Below are positions 34,201 to 41,981 of a DNA stretch of 64,000 nucleotides, in pieces (position 1 is the first letter of the stretch; each line of letters begins with the position of its first letter). Position numbers and translations under genes: made by a program. The notes beneath the pieces were generated by a model that did no database searches, was not told the origin of the DNA, and saw nothing but the letters and a program-made list of their open reading frames with translations. The DNA is from Rudaeicoccus suwonensis (GTDB lineage Bacteria > Actinomycetota > Actinomycetes > Actinomycetales > Dermatophilaceae), in contig NZ_VIVQ01000001.1 in assembly GCF_007829035.1 (NCBI RefSeq), forward strand, positions 2,232,001 to 2,296,000. Reading direction: 5' to 3'.

Positions 34201-35228
34201 GCAAAGACTCGATGCTGCTCGGCCGCCGACAGCCGGGCGTACAACGGCAGGATGTCGGTGGCGGGAAGGTTCAGACCCGCCAAACCGTCTGCGGCGTCAC
34301 GGATTTCGCGCTCGCCGGAGCAGAAGACCAGGACGTCCTGCGGACCGCCGTCGGGTCGAGCCTCCGTCCAGAGGTCGGTGACGGCGTCGACGATGCCGGT
34401 GACCTGATCGACGTCGACCTCCTGGTCGCCGTCGGTGCGGACCAGCGGCGCGTAGCGCACCTCGACCGGGAAGGTGCGGCCGGACACTTCGATGATCGGC
34501 GCCGGAACGCCATCCACTGCGAAGTGATCCGCGAATCGCTCGGGGTCGATCGTGGCCGAGGTGATGATGACCTTCAAATCAGGTCGGCGCGGCAGTAGCT
34601 GGCGCAGGTAGCCCAGGATGAAGTCGATGTTGAGCGACCGCTCGTGCGCCTCGTCGATGATCAACGTGTCGTAGCGCCGCAACTCGCGGTCGCGTTGCAA
34701 CTCGGCAAGCAGGATGCCGTCGGTCATCACCTTGACCAGGCTGTCCTTGCTGGCCTGTTCCATGAAGCGCACCTGGTAACCCACCGCCGCGCCGATCGGC
34801 ACGTCGAGTTCTTCGGCGATGCGCTCGGCCACCGACCGTGCTGCGATGCGCCGCGGCTGGGTGTGCCCGATCATCCCCTCGATGCCGCGGCCGAGTTCGA
34901 GGCAGATCTTGGGCAACTGGGTGGTCTTGCCCGACCCAGTCTCGCCAGCCACGATCACGACTTGGTGGTCGCGAATCGCCGCTACTATCTCGTCGCGAGC
35001 GGCGACGACCGGCAGGTCCTTGGGATACGTGATCGGCGGGACGGTGTCGCGCCGACGCTGCAGACGCGCCGCCCGCTGCTGCTCGTTCTCGCGTGGCCGC
35101 CCCTGACCGCTGCGGCGGCCACGCGGCTGCTGCCGGGACTTCTCGCCCTGGGATAGTTCCGGCCGGGCGCGGGATCCGCGACGGCGGGGCCGGCGCTGCG
35201 GCGGCTCGGTGGCATCAGATGAGGGCAT
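31293..35228 (-). CDS. hrpA: ATP-dependent RNA helicase HrpA
   Basis: A 1,311-residue DEAH-box helicase, length as in E. coli HrpA. After a basic, low-complexity N-terminus come GETGSGKTT (Walker A Lys at 101), DEAH at 192-195, VIITSATIDPERF, the helicase C motifs (VATNVAETSLTVPGIRYVVDTG, QRSGRCGR), the HA2/OB region, and the long DUF3418 C-terminal part with GVSVPREEWDWDRVPDHLRMTFRVED. ATG 35228 follows GGAG by 10 nt. HrpA acts in mRNA or stalled-ribosome processing. Confidence 0.94.
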   Translation of the reverse strand: MPSSDATEPPQRRPRRRGSRARPELSQGEKSRQQPRGRRSGQGRPRENEQQRAARLQRRRDTVPPITYPKDLPVVAARDEIVAAIRDHQVVIVAGETGSGKTTQLPKICLELGRGIEGMIGHTQPRRIAARSVAERIAEELDVPIGAAVGYQVRFMEQASKDSLVKVMTDGILLAELQRDRELRRYDTLIIDEAHERSLNIDFILGYLRQLLPRRPDLKVIITSATIDPERFADHFAVDGVPAPIIEVSGRTFPVEVRYAPLVRTDGDQEVDVDQVTGIVDAVTDLWTEARPDGGPQDVLVFCSGEREIRDAADGLAGLNLPATDILPLYARLSAAEQHRVFAPSGRRRIVIATNVAETSLTVPGIRYVVDTGTARISRYSQRTKVQRLPIEPISQASARQRSGRCGRLADGIAIRLYSQDDFDARPEFTDPEILRTNLASVILQMTSLGLGDVSRFPFVEPPDPRQITDGVRLLEELGAVHEARGTSERRTLTAYGRAIAALPVDPRLARMLIAAAESGALREVLVIVAALSIQDPRERPADAQAQADQSHARFKHETSDFLSLLNLWRYLGEQRKALSSSAFRRMCKREYLHYLRIREWQDLHSQLKQACKQQDLRMSENPAAEATIHQAMLSGLLSHIGLRDADKRDYQGARGARFGLQPGSTLFRRQPDYVMSAELVETTRLWARTNAAIDPAWAEAIGAHLVKRQYAEPHWSRKAGSVMAAERVTLYGVPLVAGRQVSYAKVDPGAARELFIRHALVEGDWETRHDFYRENRQLVARLADLEARARRRDLLVDDEALFDFYDARIPESVVSAAHFDSWWKTAHRHTPDLLALTEDILLREDVTAVDARDYPKTWRQGDLKLRLTYQFEPGADADGVTVHLPVDQLNQVTDDGFDWLVPGVREELAVALLKSLPKATRRNFVPTPDHARRALERITPERGSLTDALAAALRESTGVSVPREEWDWDRVPDHLRMTFRVEDARGGRLAEGKDLSVLQEQLAGRVRGAMSRAGSSIERKGLTSWQIGDLPATFEQRSGRRTVQGFPALVDHGESVALEVLPTASERDFATRLGIRRLILLNVTVPWKRILALFTNAQRLALGNNPHGSMTALMDDVLATAVDDIVARDLPGGTVRSEADFDEALRVVRQQLTPRVIEVVEALTPVLDHARQVRLALDGMAQPSLTQLRSQLEAQLTGLVHPGFVAAAGARRLRDLDRYLRAMLERIDKAPSDLARDQQRAQDVDAVEAERQKLMAALPTARRTDPDVVQLRWLTEELRVSLFAQRLGTPVPVSPKRIFAAMDAVEDATT

Positions 35229-35388
35229 GGTGATCGGCTCCAGTGTCCCAAACCGGGTGTTGGGACGCGAAATCAATTGTCGGGAGCGGGCATCAGAGTG
35301 GTCTCCGAACGGCGCCCGGAACCGCGCGGCGCACACACACCGACCGGGGCTTTCGCCATGCCTCGGGCGGCCGCGGCCGGTGAGCATC

Positions 35389-36267
35389 TCAGAAAGCGGC
35401 CGCCACCGCGTGCGCGAACAATTCCTCGGCATCACCGCGGTGGCCGCGGGCGGCGAACCATCCTGCAACATTGCGGCAGTCGCGATGCAGGAACTCCATG
35501 CCGCGCGGATTGGCGACCAGGTCGACGGCTTGCGGCAGGTCGATGATGACCAGGCGCTCCCCCGCGACCAGCAGGTTGTATGCCGACAGGTCCCCGTGCG
35601 CGTAACCGCATGCCGCCAGCCCGGTGAGCGTGTCGGTCAGCTGCTGCCACAAGGAGTCCAGCAGGTCCGGACCGGGCCTGGTCGCCGACAGGCGCGGCGC
35701 CGGCTGCCCGTCGGGGTCGCAGACCAACTCCATCAGGATCTCGGTGCCGTCGATCTGCACCGGATACGGCACTGGCAGACCGGCGCGATGCAGTTGCACC
35801 AGTCGCTCCCATTCCGCCCAGGCCCACATGCCCGCGGCAACGGCCCGGCCGTGACTGCTGCCTTTGGCGAGAGCGCGTGCCTCGCGGCCGCCCTTCCTCG
35901 GCATTCTGCGCCCCTCGAGGTACGCCGCGTTGTGGTGGAAGGTGCGGTGATCGCTGTCTCGGTAGCGCTTCGCCGCCATACGGGCCGTTCGATCGTCGAA
36001 CGGCGCCGCGCGCTCGACGATGAAGACATCGGCTTCCTTGCCGGTCTTGAGGACTCCGAGCTCGGTGTCGACGGCGGCGTCGTCGGTGACCACCCAGTCC
36101 GGCCACGGCTGCGGTCCACGGCTCAGTGGTTGGCACTGACCCCAGGTGGACCAACGCTGGCCCGCGGCCAGTTCGTCGACGGGGGTGTAGTCGAAAACGT
36201 AATGCTGATCGAAGGATTCGGCTTCGCCGCGGTCAGGTGAGGCGGACGCCTCCGGATCGTGCTGCAC
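35389..36267 (-). CDS. RIO1-family serine kinase-like protein
   Basis: A 292-residue atypical protein kinase of the RIO1/RIO-like group. It shows the ATP-binding part LGVLKTGKEADVFIVER, a basic region (RDSDHRTFHHNAAYLEGRRMPRKGG), the catalytic loop GDLSAYNLLV and the metal-binding IIDLPQAVDLVANP. GTG 36267 is chosen because AGGAGC is 8 nt upstream; the ATG at 36312 lacks one. A short overlapping leader ORF with its own strong ribosome site ends inside this gene. Bacterial RIO kinases have unknown substrates. Confidence 0.85.
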   Translation of the reverse strand: MQHDPEASASPDRGEAESFDQHYVFDYTPVDELAAGQRWSTWGQCQPLSRGPQPWPDWVVTDDAAVDTELGVLKTGKEADVFIVERAAPFDDRTARMAAKRYRDSDHRTFHHNAAYLEGRRMPRKGGREARALAKGSSHGRAVAAGMWAWAEWERLVQLHRAGLPVPYPVQIDGTEILMELVCDPDGQPAPRLSATRPGPDLLDSLWQQLTDTLTGLAACGYAHGDLSAYNLLVAGERLVIIDLPQAVDLVANPRGMEFLHRDCRNVAGWFAARGHRGDAEELFAHAVAAAF

Positions 36268-36331
36268 GCGTGGTGCTCCTGTCGGAAGAAGTGTGATGGG
36301 CGCGCAGGGCACCCGGGACGCTCATGTGCAT
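36233..36331 (-). CDS. Possible 32-codon leader ORF overlapping the RIO kinase start
   Basis: MHMSVPGALRAHHTSSDRST... begins at ATG 36331 with AAGGAG 6 nt upstream, a better ribosome site than that of the kinase, and stops 35 bp inside the kinase gene in another frame. It may be a regulatory upstream ORF. No similarity. Confidence 0.35.
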   Translation of the reverse strand: MHMSVPGALRAHHTSSDRSTTRAARSGGVRLT

Positions 36332-36377
36332 GACACGCTCCTTCCGTTGACATCGCCGCAGGTGAGGGCGGCCGATG

Positions 36378-36424
36378 CGGCATACGTATGCCGAGGGCCA
36401 CGATCGCTGATGCGACCGTGGCCC
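36378..36424. terminator. Two hairpins after metY
   Basis: GGGCCACG / CGTGGCCC (36395-36424) is followed on the minus strand by the perfect 16-bp palindrome CGGCATACGTATGCCG (36378-36393). They lie about 95-140 nt beyond the metY stop and probably end its transcript. Confidence 0.5.
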
Positions 36425-36516
36425 GGCAACTGGTTTTTCTCCTTCGCCGGCTCCCCCGAGACCGGCGATCACGCCGGGCATGCCGGAGGCGTCTGCGGCA
36501 TACCCGAGGTGAAGCG

Positions 36517-37839
36517 TCAGACCTTCGCGGCGCGCAAGCCCTGCTCGAGGTCGGCCAGGATGTCGTCGATGTGCTCCAGACCCACCGACAGGCGCACCAG
36601 ACCTGGGGTCACTCCGGCTGCGAGGCGATCCTCGTCCGGGCCCTGGGAGTGGGTGGTCGAAGCGGGGTGGATCACCAGCGAGCGCACGTCGCCGATGTTG
36701 GCCACGTGGGAGTGCAGGGTGAGTGCCTCGACGAACTTCTTGCCCGCTTCGACACCGCCGTCGATCTCGAACGCCAGCACGGCACCGGAGCCCAACGGCG
36801 TGTATTTCTGGGCGAGTTCGTAGTCGCTGTTGCCCGGCAGCGATGCCCATCGGACGCCGAGCACCTGCTCCTGCTGGTTCAACCACTCGGCGACCTGACG
36901 CGCGTTGGCGATGTGGCGCTCGATGCGCAGGCTCAATGTCTCGATGCCCTGGGCAAGCAGGAAGGCGTTGAACGGGGAGATCGACGAACCGAGGTCACGC
37001 AGCAACTGCACGCGAGCCTTGAGGATGAAGGCAAGGTTCGCGCCAAGAGCGCTGCCGACGCCGAGGTCACGTGCGTAGACCAGCCCGTGGTAGGACTCGT
37101 CCGGCGTGTTGAAGCCGGGGAACTTCTCCGGGTCCTTGGCGAAGTCGAAGTTGCCGCTGTCGACCAGGACGCCGCCGATCGACGTGCCGTGCCCGCCGAG
37201 GTACTTCGTGGCCGAGTGCAGCACGATGTCGGCGCCGTGCTCGATGGGGCGGAGCACGTATGGCGTGGCCACCGTGTTGTCGACGACCAACGGGACGCCG
37301 TGGTCGTGGGCGATCTTCGCGACCGCCTCGATGTCGAGGATCTCCTGCTTGGGGTTGGCGATGGTCTCACCGAAGACCAGCTTGGTGTTGGGCTGGAAGG
37401 CAGCCTCCCAGCTGGTCAGATCCTTGGTGTCCTCGACGAAGGTCACCGAGATGCCCAGCTTGGGCAGGGTGTGCTTCAGCAGGTTGAAGGTGCCGCCGTA
37501 CAGACTCGGGCTGGCCACGATGTGATCGCCGGCCTGAGCGATGTTGAGGAACGCCAGCGTCTCCGCCGCCTGCCCCGAGGACACCAGCAGGGCGCCGACG
37601 CCACCTTCCAGGCTGGCGATGCGCTGCTCGACCACGTCGGTCGTGGGGTTCATCAGCCGGGTGTAGATGTTGCCGAATTCCTTCAGCCCGAACAGATTCG
37701 CCGCGTGGTCGGTGTCGTTGAAGACGTAGGACGTCGTCTGATAGATCGGCAGGGCCCGCGCACCCGTGGTGCTGTCCACGGTCTGACCGGCGTGGATCTG
37801 GCGGGTCTCGAAGGACCAGTTGGGGGTGCTGTCGCTCAT
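36517..37839 (-). CDS. metY: O-acetylhomoserine sulfhydrylase (aminocarboxypropyltransferase) MetY
   Basis: A 440-residue PLP enzyme that makes homocysteine from O-acetylhomoserine and sulfide. Characteristic segments are IYQTTSYVFNDTDHAANLFGL, YTRLMNPTTDVVE, ASLEGGVGALLVSSGQAAETLA and the PLP lysine in LHSATKYLGGHGTSIGG. Start ATG 37839 has GAGAGG upstream, next to a GTGCTCG/CGAGCAC hairpin. A SAM-IV riboswitch precedes it. It works with metX, which lies 14 kb away rather than adjacent. Confidence 0.94.
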   Translation of the reverse strand: MSDSTPNWSFETRQIHAGQTVDSTTGARALPIYQTTSYVFNDTDHAANLFGLKEFGNIYTRLMNPTTDVVEQRIASLEGGVGALLVSSGQAAETLAFLNIAQAGDHIVASPSLYGGTFNLLKHTLPKLGISVTFVEDTKDLTSWEAAFQPNTKLVFGETIANPKQEILDIEAVAKIAHDHGVPLVVDNTVATPYVLRPIEHGADIVLHSATKYLGGHGTSIGGVLVDSGNFDFAKDPEKFPGFNTPDESYHGLVYARDLGVGSALGANLAFILKARVQLLRDLGSSISPFNAFLLAQGIETLSLRIERHIANARQVAEWLNQQEQVLGVRWASLPGNSDYELAQKYTPLGSGAVLAFEIDGGVEAGKKFVEALTLHSHVANIGDVRSLVIHPASTTHSQGPDEDRLAAGVTPGLVRLSVGLEHIDDILADLEQGLRAAKV

Positions 37840-37852
37840 GGGAGCGCCTCTC

Positions 37853-37946
37853 GTGCTCGTTCGCCGAGCACTCGCATGAGACGCCCGGCAGCGGACCCAC
37901 GCTCGTGATGCCCGCGCTTGCGTGGCGATGATCGGCATCACCACGC
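37853..37946 (-). promoter_or_regulatory. Probable metY expression platform
   Basis: Directly after the riboswitch P1 comes GCGTGG.GAT/ATC.CCACGC (37920-37946), and at the ribosome site GTGCTCG/CGAGCAC with a 5-nt loop (37853-37871). No T-run follows, so control at translation initiation is more likely than termination. Confidence 0.45.
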
Positions 37947-37948
37947 CT

Positions 37949-38028
37949 GGTCTTCACCCGGGGCACCCCACCGCGTCAGGAGGGTTGCCGGTCAGCAAGC
38001 CGGGGCTTACGCGCTGACACTCATGACC
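37949..38028 (-). ncRNA. SAM-IV riboswitch upstream of metY
   Basis: On the minus strand, GGTCATGAGTGTCAGC begins the aptamer and GGGTGAAGACC ends it, with a perfect GGTC/GACC P1. Conserved blocks AAGCCCCGGCTTGCTGA, CCGGCAACCCTCC and GCGGTGGGGTGCCCC match the copy before metX. It ends 109 nt before the metY start. Confidence 0.9.
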
Positions 38029-38134
38029 TAGTCAGAGATTAGCGCACGTTATGGGTTGCATACCGCTCCTTTCTCACCATGCGAACCCGCGCGGGCGTCG
38101 GCGCGCTCAGGACGGCTGGACGTCTTCGCAGGAG

Positions 38135-39397
38135 TTAGAGCAGTTGGGCGACGGCGTAGATGAGCAGTCCGACGAGACCACCGACCACAGTGCCGTTGAT
38201 GCGGATGAACTGCAGGTCACGGCCGACGTGCAACTCGATCCGGCGGGCGGCCTCGTCGCCGTCCCAGCGGTCGATGGTCTGCGAGATGACGGTCGAGATC
38301 TCCCGGCCGTATGTCGTCACGACGTGACCGGCCATGTCGCCGAGCCGTCGGTCCAGCGACCCGCGCAACTCGTCATCGGTGGTGATACGACCCCCCAGGT
38401 CGCGCAGGGCCTGCGTCATACGTACACGCAGGTGGCCCTGCTCGTCGGCGAGCGCGTCGACGACCGCCTGCTGCAGCGACCCCCAGATCGACAGCATCGA
38501 GCGCGACACCGACGGATGCGTCAGGAAGTGCTCTTTCAGCGACTCCGCCTGCGCCATCGTGGCCGGGTCGTGCTGCAGGTCGTTCGCCAGTTGCCGCAAC
38601 AGATTGTCGACCGCGGCGCGCATCTGGTGGTCGGGGTTGTCGCGTACATCGGCCAGCCAGCGCAGGATCTCGACGTGGATGCGTGCGGTCACCGTGTCGT
38701 CCAACCAGCGCGGTGACCACCACGGCGCGCGTTGACCCAGGATCTGTATGACGGTGGCCTCGTTGTCACGGACCCAGTCGTGCAACTCGCGCACGACCAG
38801 ATCGACCAGCGGCCGGTGCGACTGATCGCGAATGACGTTGTCCAGCAAGGATCCCAGCAATTCGGCCACGGGCTCTTTGGTGAACCTGGGCAGCACCACC
38901 CCGTCCAGAAAGCGCGCGACCTCCTCGTCGCTCACCGATTGCAGGGCACGCGCGAGCGCCGGAGCGGACTCACGCACGACCCGGTCGGCATTGCCCTCCT
39001 GCTGCAGCCACCGACCAACGCGCATCGGCACCTGCGCAGATGCCAACCGCTGCTGCACATTGTCGGCGGTCAGGAAGTTGTCGGTGACGAAGTCCTCCAG
39101 GCTGCGGCCGATGGAGTCCTTGCGCTCGGGAATGATCGCGGTGTGCGGCACCTTCAGGCCCAACGGATGCCGGAAGAGCGCGGTCACCGCGAACCAGTCG
39201 GCGACCGCACCCACCATCGCGGCTTCGGAGGCGGCGTTGACGTATCCCCACACCCCGTGACGGCCATGTGTGACGACGAAGATGACAGCGGCCAGCACCA
39301 GCAACGACAGCGCGATCAACCGCATTTGGCGCAGGCCACGACGTCGCTGCTCGTCAGCCTCGCCGAGCACAGGTCCGCTCAGCGGGCTCTCGGTCAT
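38135..39397 (-). CDS. DUF445 membrane-associated protein
   Basis: A 420-residue DUF445 protein: an N-terminal helix (LIALSLLVLAAVIFVVTHG), the conserved GAVADWFAVTALFRHPLGLKVPHTAIIPERKD, a long helical middle with coiled-coil character and the C-terminal NGTVVGGLVGLLIYAVAQLL, which would return to the membrane. Function of the family is unknown. It follows the lipoprotein gene by 10 bp on the same strand. Confidence 0.88.
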   Translation of the reverse strand: MTESPLSGPVLGEADEQRRRGLRQMRLIALSLLVLAAVIFVVTHGRHGVWGYVNAASEAAMVGAVADWFAVTALFRHPLGLKVPHTAIIPERKDSIGRSLEDFVTDNFLTADNVQQRLASAQVPMRVGRWLQQEGNADRVVRESAPALARALQSVSDEEVARFLDGVVLPRFTKEPVAELLGSLLDNVIRDQSHRPLVDLVVRELHDWVRDNEATVIQILGQRAPWWSPRWLDDTVTARIHVEILRWLADVRDNPDHQMRAAVDNLLRQLANDLQHDPATMAQAESLKEHFLTHPSVSRSMLSIWGSLQQAVVDALADEQGHLRVRMTQALRDLGGRITTDDELRGSLDRRLGDMAGHVVTTYGREISTVISQTIDRWDGDEAARRIELHVGRDLQFIRINGTVVGGLVGLLIYAVAQLL

Positions 39398-39407
39398 AGC
39401 CGGACGG

Positions 39408-40121
39408 TCAGTTCGTCCAGGCGATCTGGGCTTGGGCGCTGGAGCTCATGTCATCGAGGTACAGCAGCGTGTACTTGGAGTAGTCCTGGCCGATCGGCAC
39501 GTCGAACACGAGCGTGCCGGTGTAGGTCCTCGACGAACTGTCGAGGTTTGCGATGTCGAACTGCTGCTGCGACGGAACTGCGCTGCTGAACGAGTCCGAC
39601 GAGCAGACGTTGTTGCTCGTGTCGCGGAGGGTGAAATCGGTCGAGCCCACCACGACGCTGTAGCCCGACTTGTACGTGATCGTGACCTTGACCAAGAGGT
39701 ACTGCTGGCCGGCCGGCGGCCCGAGGAGGTCGCTGGAGGACGCCTTCTTGGCCACCGGCAACGACGGGGTGACAGAGGCCGTGCCGCCATACGTCTGCGA
39801 CAAGGTCAACGGCTTGCCCCAGGCAGCCTTCTTGGTGCTGGGCGCAAGCACTCCCGGCGTGATGATGGAGCTTCCGTCGTCGGTCGTGCACGTGGCTCCG
39901 GCGTTGGCACTCGAGGTAGTGGGAGCAGACGACACGGTCGGCACACCGGTCGAGGTGGACGGTGCCGCGGCGGGCGACGTCCCTGTCGCGGCCGGAGTCG
40001 CCCCGGACGGCGGAGCAGCGGATGGAGCGCTCGCACCGCAGCCCGCCAGCGCAACAGCGACCGCAGCGAGCGGGACGACGACGCGCGCCTTGGTCATGAA
40101 CCGGCTGGATGCGCTTCTCAT
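39408..40121 (-). CDS. Secreted lipoprotein (DUF4352-like)
   Basis: A 237-residue lipoprotein with signal peptide VVVPLAAVAVALAGC (lipobox LAGC), an Ala/Ser/Thr/Pro-rich linker and a beta-sandwich-like domain (QQYLLVKVTITYKSG, VVVGSTDFTLRDTSNNV, TGTLVFDVPIGQDYSKYTLLYLDD) like the DUF4352 antigen-type fold. GGAG is about 9 nt before the ATG. Anchored to the outer face of the membrane; ligand unknown. Confidence 0.8.
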   Translation of the reverse strand: MRSASSRFMTKARVVVPLAAVAVALAGCGASAPSAAPPSGATPAATGTSPAAAPSTSTGVPTVSSAPTTSSANAGATCTTDDGSSIITPGVLAPSTKKAAWGKPLTLSQTYGGTASVTPSLPVAKKASSSDLLGPPAGQQYLLVKVTITYKSGYSVVVGSTDFTLRDTSNNVCSSDSFSSAVPSQQQFDIANLDSSSRTYTGTLVFDVPIGQDYSKYTLLYLDDMSSSAQAQIAWTN

Positions 40122-40167
40122 CTGACTATTTCTCCTCAGGATGGTGACACTGATGTGACATCGCGGG

Positions 40168-40701
40168 TCAGGCTACTTGCACTGTCCAGACTTCGGGGTC
40201 GTTGCCGGCGGCGGGATCGCGCACGAAATGCCGCGCTCCCTCCCCCACCGGAATGCCTTGGTGGCCAGCGGCAGTGGTGATCGCCGTGGCGATGCGGTCC
40301 CAGACCGCGGCACCCTGCGGGAAACCCATCTCCCAGGTCATCGCCTCGATGCCGATCACCGTGCGATCGGCCAGCAGGTGCGCCCGTGCTCGTGGGTAGG
40401 AACCATCGATGGTGATGACCACGGTCCCGGCATCGGCCCGCACATCGGTGACGCGGGCATCAGCCGTCGCCACATGGGTGACGAGTTCACCGGCGCGCTG
40501 CGGATCGGCTCCAAGGGTCAGTGTGCGCCCCATCATCGCCAGGTGCTTGGTGGCAGGGCCGGCGGTGAGCGCCCGGCCGATGTTGCCCTCGATCGCCCGA
40601 TCACGCACCTGGCCGTGCACACGGCTCACCTTGGACTTGGCGAAATACCAGACGAACGACGCCAGCACGATCAGCACCAGCACGATCACCAGTTTGCCCA
40701 C
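40168..40701 (-). CDS. Membrane-anchored protein of unknown function
   Basis: A 177-residue protein from GTG 40701, chosen because AGGGAGGGGG lies about 8 nt upstream (an in-frame TTG at 40734 has none). One N-terminal helix (LVIVLVLIVLASFVWYFA), then an alpha/beta region (DRAIEGNIGRALTAGPATKHLAM, VTHVATADARVTDVRADAGTVVITID). No recognised domain. It sits between mcrC and the lipoprotein gene on the same strand. Confidence 0.7.
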   Translation of the reverse strand: MGKLVIVLVLIVLASFVWYFAKSKVSRVHGQVRDRAIEGNIGRALTAGPATKHLAMMGRTLTLGADPQRAGELVTHVATADARVTDVRADAGTVVITIDGSYPRARAHLLADRTVIGIEAMTWEMGFPQGAAVWDRIATAITTAAGHQGIPVGEGARHFVRDPAAGNDPEVWTVQVA

Positions 40702-40767
40702 GGGTGAGCCCCCTCCCTTGCGTCTGAACCTCAAGTATGACGGTGCTCGGCGTCTTCCGGTTGCACC

Positions 40768-41967
40768 TCAGTTGCGAACCGACGCACGTCGCGGGTACGA
40801 CACCACGCGTACCAGCTCGGCGAGGGTGTCCAACGACCCGGCCAGCCGCGCCGCCGGCACGTTGAGCCGCAGCGGCACACACAGCAGTCGGGTGCCGATA
40901 TTACGGACGACGACCTCGGGCGCCGGCGGCTCTTCCGCCTGCGCATAGATCAGCAGACCGGCCTCCAGGCCCAGCGCCGAGGCGTACGCCAACAACGGGT
41001 AGAAGTCGGAGCCACCGTGGCCCACGGTGTCGAGGCAGTAGCTGACGTCACCGACCAGCACCGGGTCACGGTCACGGCGCAGCAGCAGGTCGGGCGTGAA
41101 GTGCAACTGCTCCTGCACGTCGAGCGCATGCTGCGGACGCTCGTCGAGACTGATCTGCGGCCAGAGCCGGTTGCTCAGCTCGACCGTGATCCACCGCCGG
41201 AACAGGTCGTCCATGTCGACCATGAACGAGTGGGCGGTGTGTTCGCCGTCGAGGTGACGAATCGTGATGCCTTCCAGGGCCTTTCGTGCCAGGTCGAGGG
41301 CAGGCGCATAGTGCTCGTTGAGCCGCGTGATCGGTATGTCGACCGGCAGAGCCGACGGGTCGACCTGGCTGACTCCCTCGAATCGCTGCACCAGCCGCAG
41401 GCCGTCGCGGCGCACGAGCGGCGGCAGGTCCGGCCAGGTGAGGACCTGCCGCACTGCACACAGCAACAGCTGGTTTGCGGCGATGTCCGCAGTGAACTCG
41501 TCGTACCGGCACGGCGGGGAGGCCGCCGACCACGGCCTGGTCGCGAGCTGCTCGACCAGCAGCCGGCCGCGCAGCACGCTGAGATCCTCCTCGATCGTCA
41601 CGTAGCCATGCAGCAGCCCACGCCGTGTTGCTGCGTCGATCGAGCGCAACAGGAAGGCGGCAACGCCGTCGACGACTTCGGTGTCCGCTGCCCAACCGAC
41701 CGAGGCACTGGACCAGTCGTCGCCAGCGAGACCGGCGGAGAACATCGTGAAGAGGTTCTCCATCGGCGCACGCGGCTGCACCCGGATGGTCAGTCCCGGA
41801 ACGGTGACCGCGCCGACCCAGGCACCGGTCCGCAACGTGACCCGCTCGGGGTCGGCTGTCGCCTGGATGGCGATCTTGCCGCCGGCGGTCGCCAGCAGTG
41901 CCTCCCGGGCAGCCCGGTCCAAGCGCACCGGTGCGCTGTCGCTGTGTTCGACCAGGCGCAACTCCAC
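40768..41967 (-). CDS. mcrC: McrC-family restriction subunit, nuclease site probably degenerate
   Basis: A 399-residue McrC homologue, the nuclease partner of the McrB GTPase in modification-dependent restriction. The N-terminal beta domain (GKIAIQATADPERVTLRTGAWVGAV) and the DUF2357-like middle are followed by the PD-(D/E)xK region. PD293LLL is present, but the second acidic motif reads G-D307-V-S309-Y where D-A-K is expected, so the catalytic lysine seems to be lost or displaced. It starts 14 bp after the mcrB stop. Cleavage activity is therefore doubtful although its structural role may persist. Confidence 0.82.
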   Translation of the reverse strand: MELRLVEHSDSAPVRLDRAAREALLATAGGKIAIQATADPERVTLRTGAWVGAVTVPGLTIRVQPRAPMENLFTMFSAGLAGDDWSSASVGWAADTEVVDGVAAFLLRSIDAATRRGLLHGYVTIEEDLSVLRGRLLVEQLATRPWSAASPPCRYDEFTADIAANQLLLCAVRQVLTWPDLPPLVRRDGLRLVQRFEGVSQVDPSALPVDIPITRLNEHYAPALDLARKALEGITIRHLDGEHTAHSFMVDMDDLFRRWITVELSNRLWPQISLDERPQHALDVQEQLHFTPDLLLRRDRDPVLVGDVSYCLDTVGHGGSDFYPLLAYASALGLEAGLLIYAQAEEPPAPEVVVRNIGTRLLCVPLRLNVPAARLAGSLDTLAELVRVVSYPRRASVRN

Positions 41968-41981
41968 GAAGCGGCCCGGTC

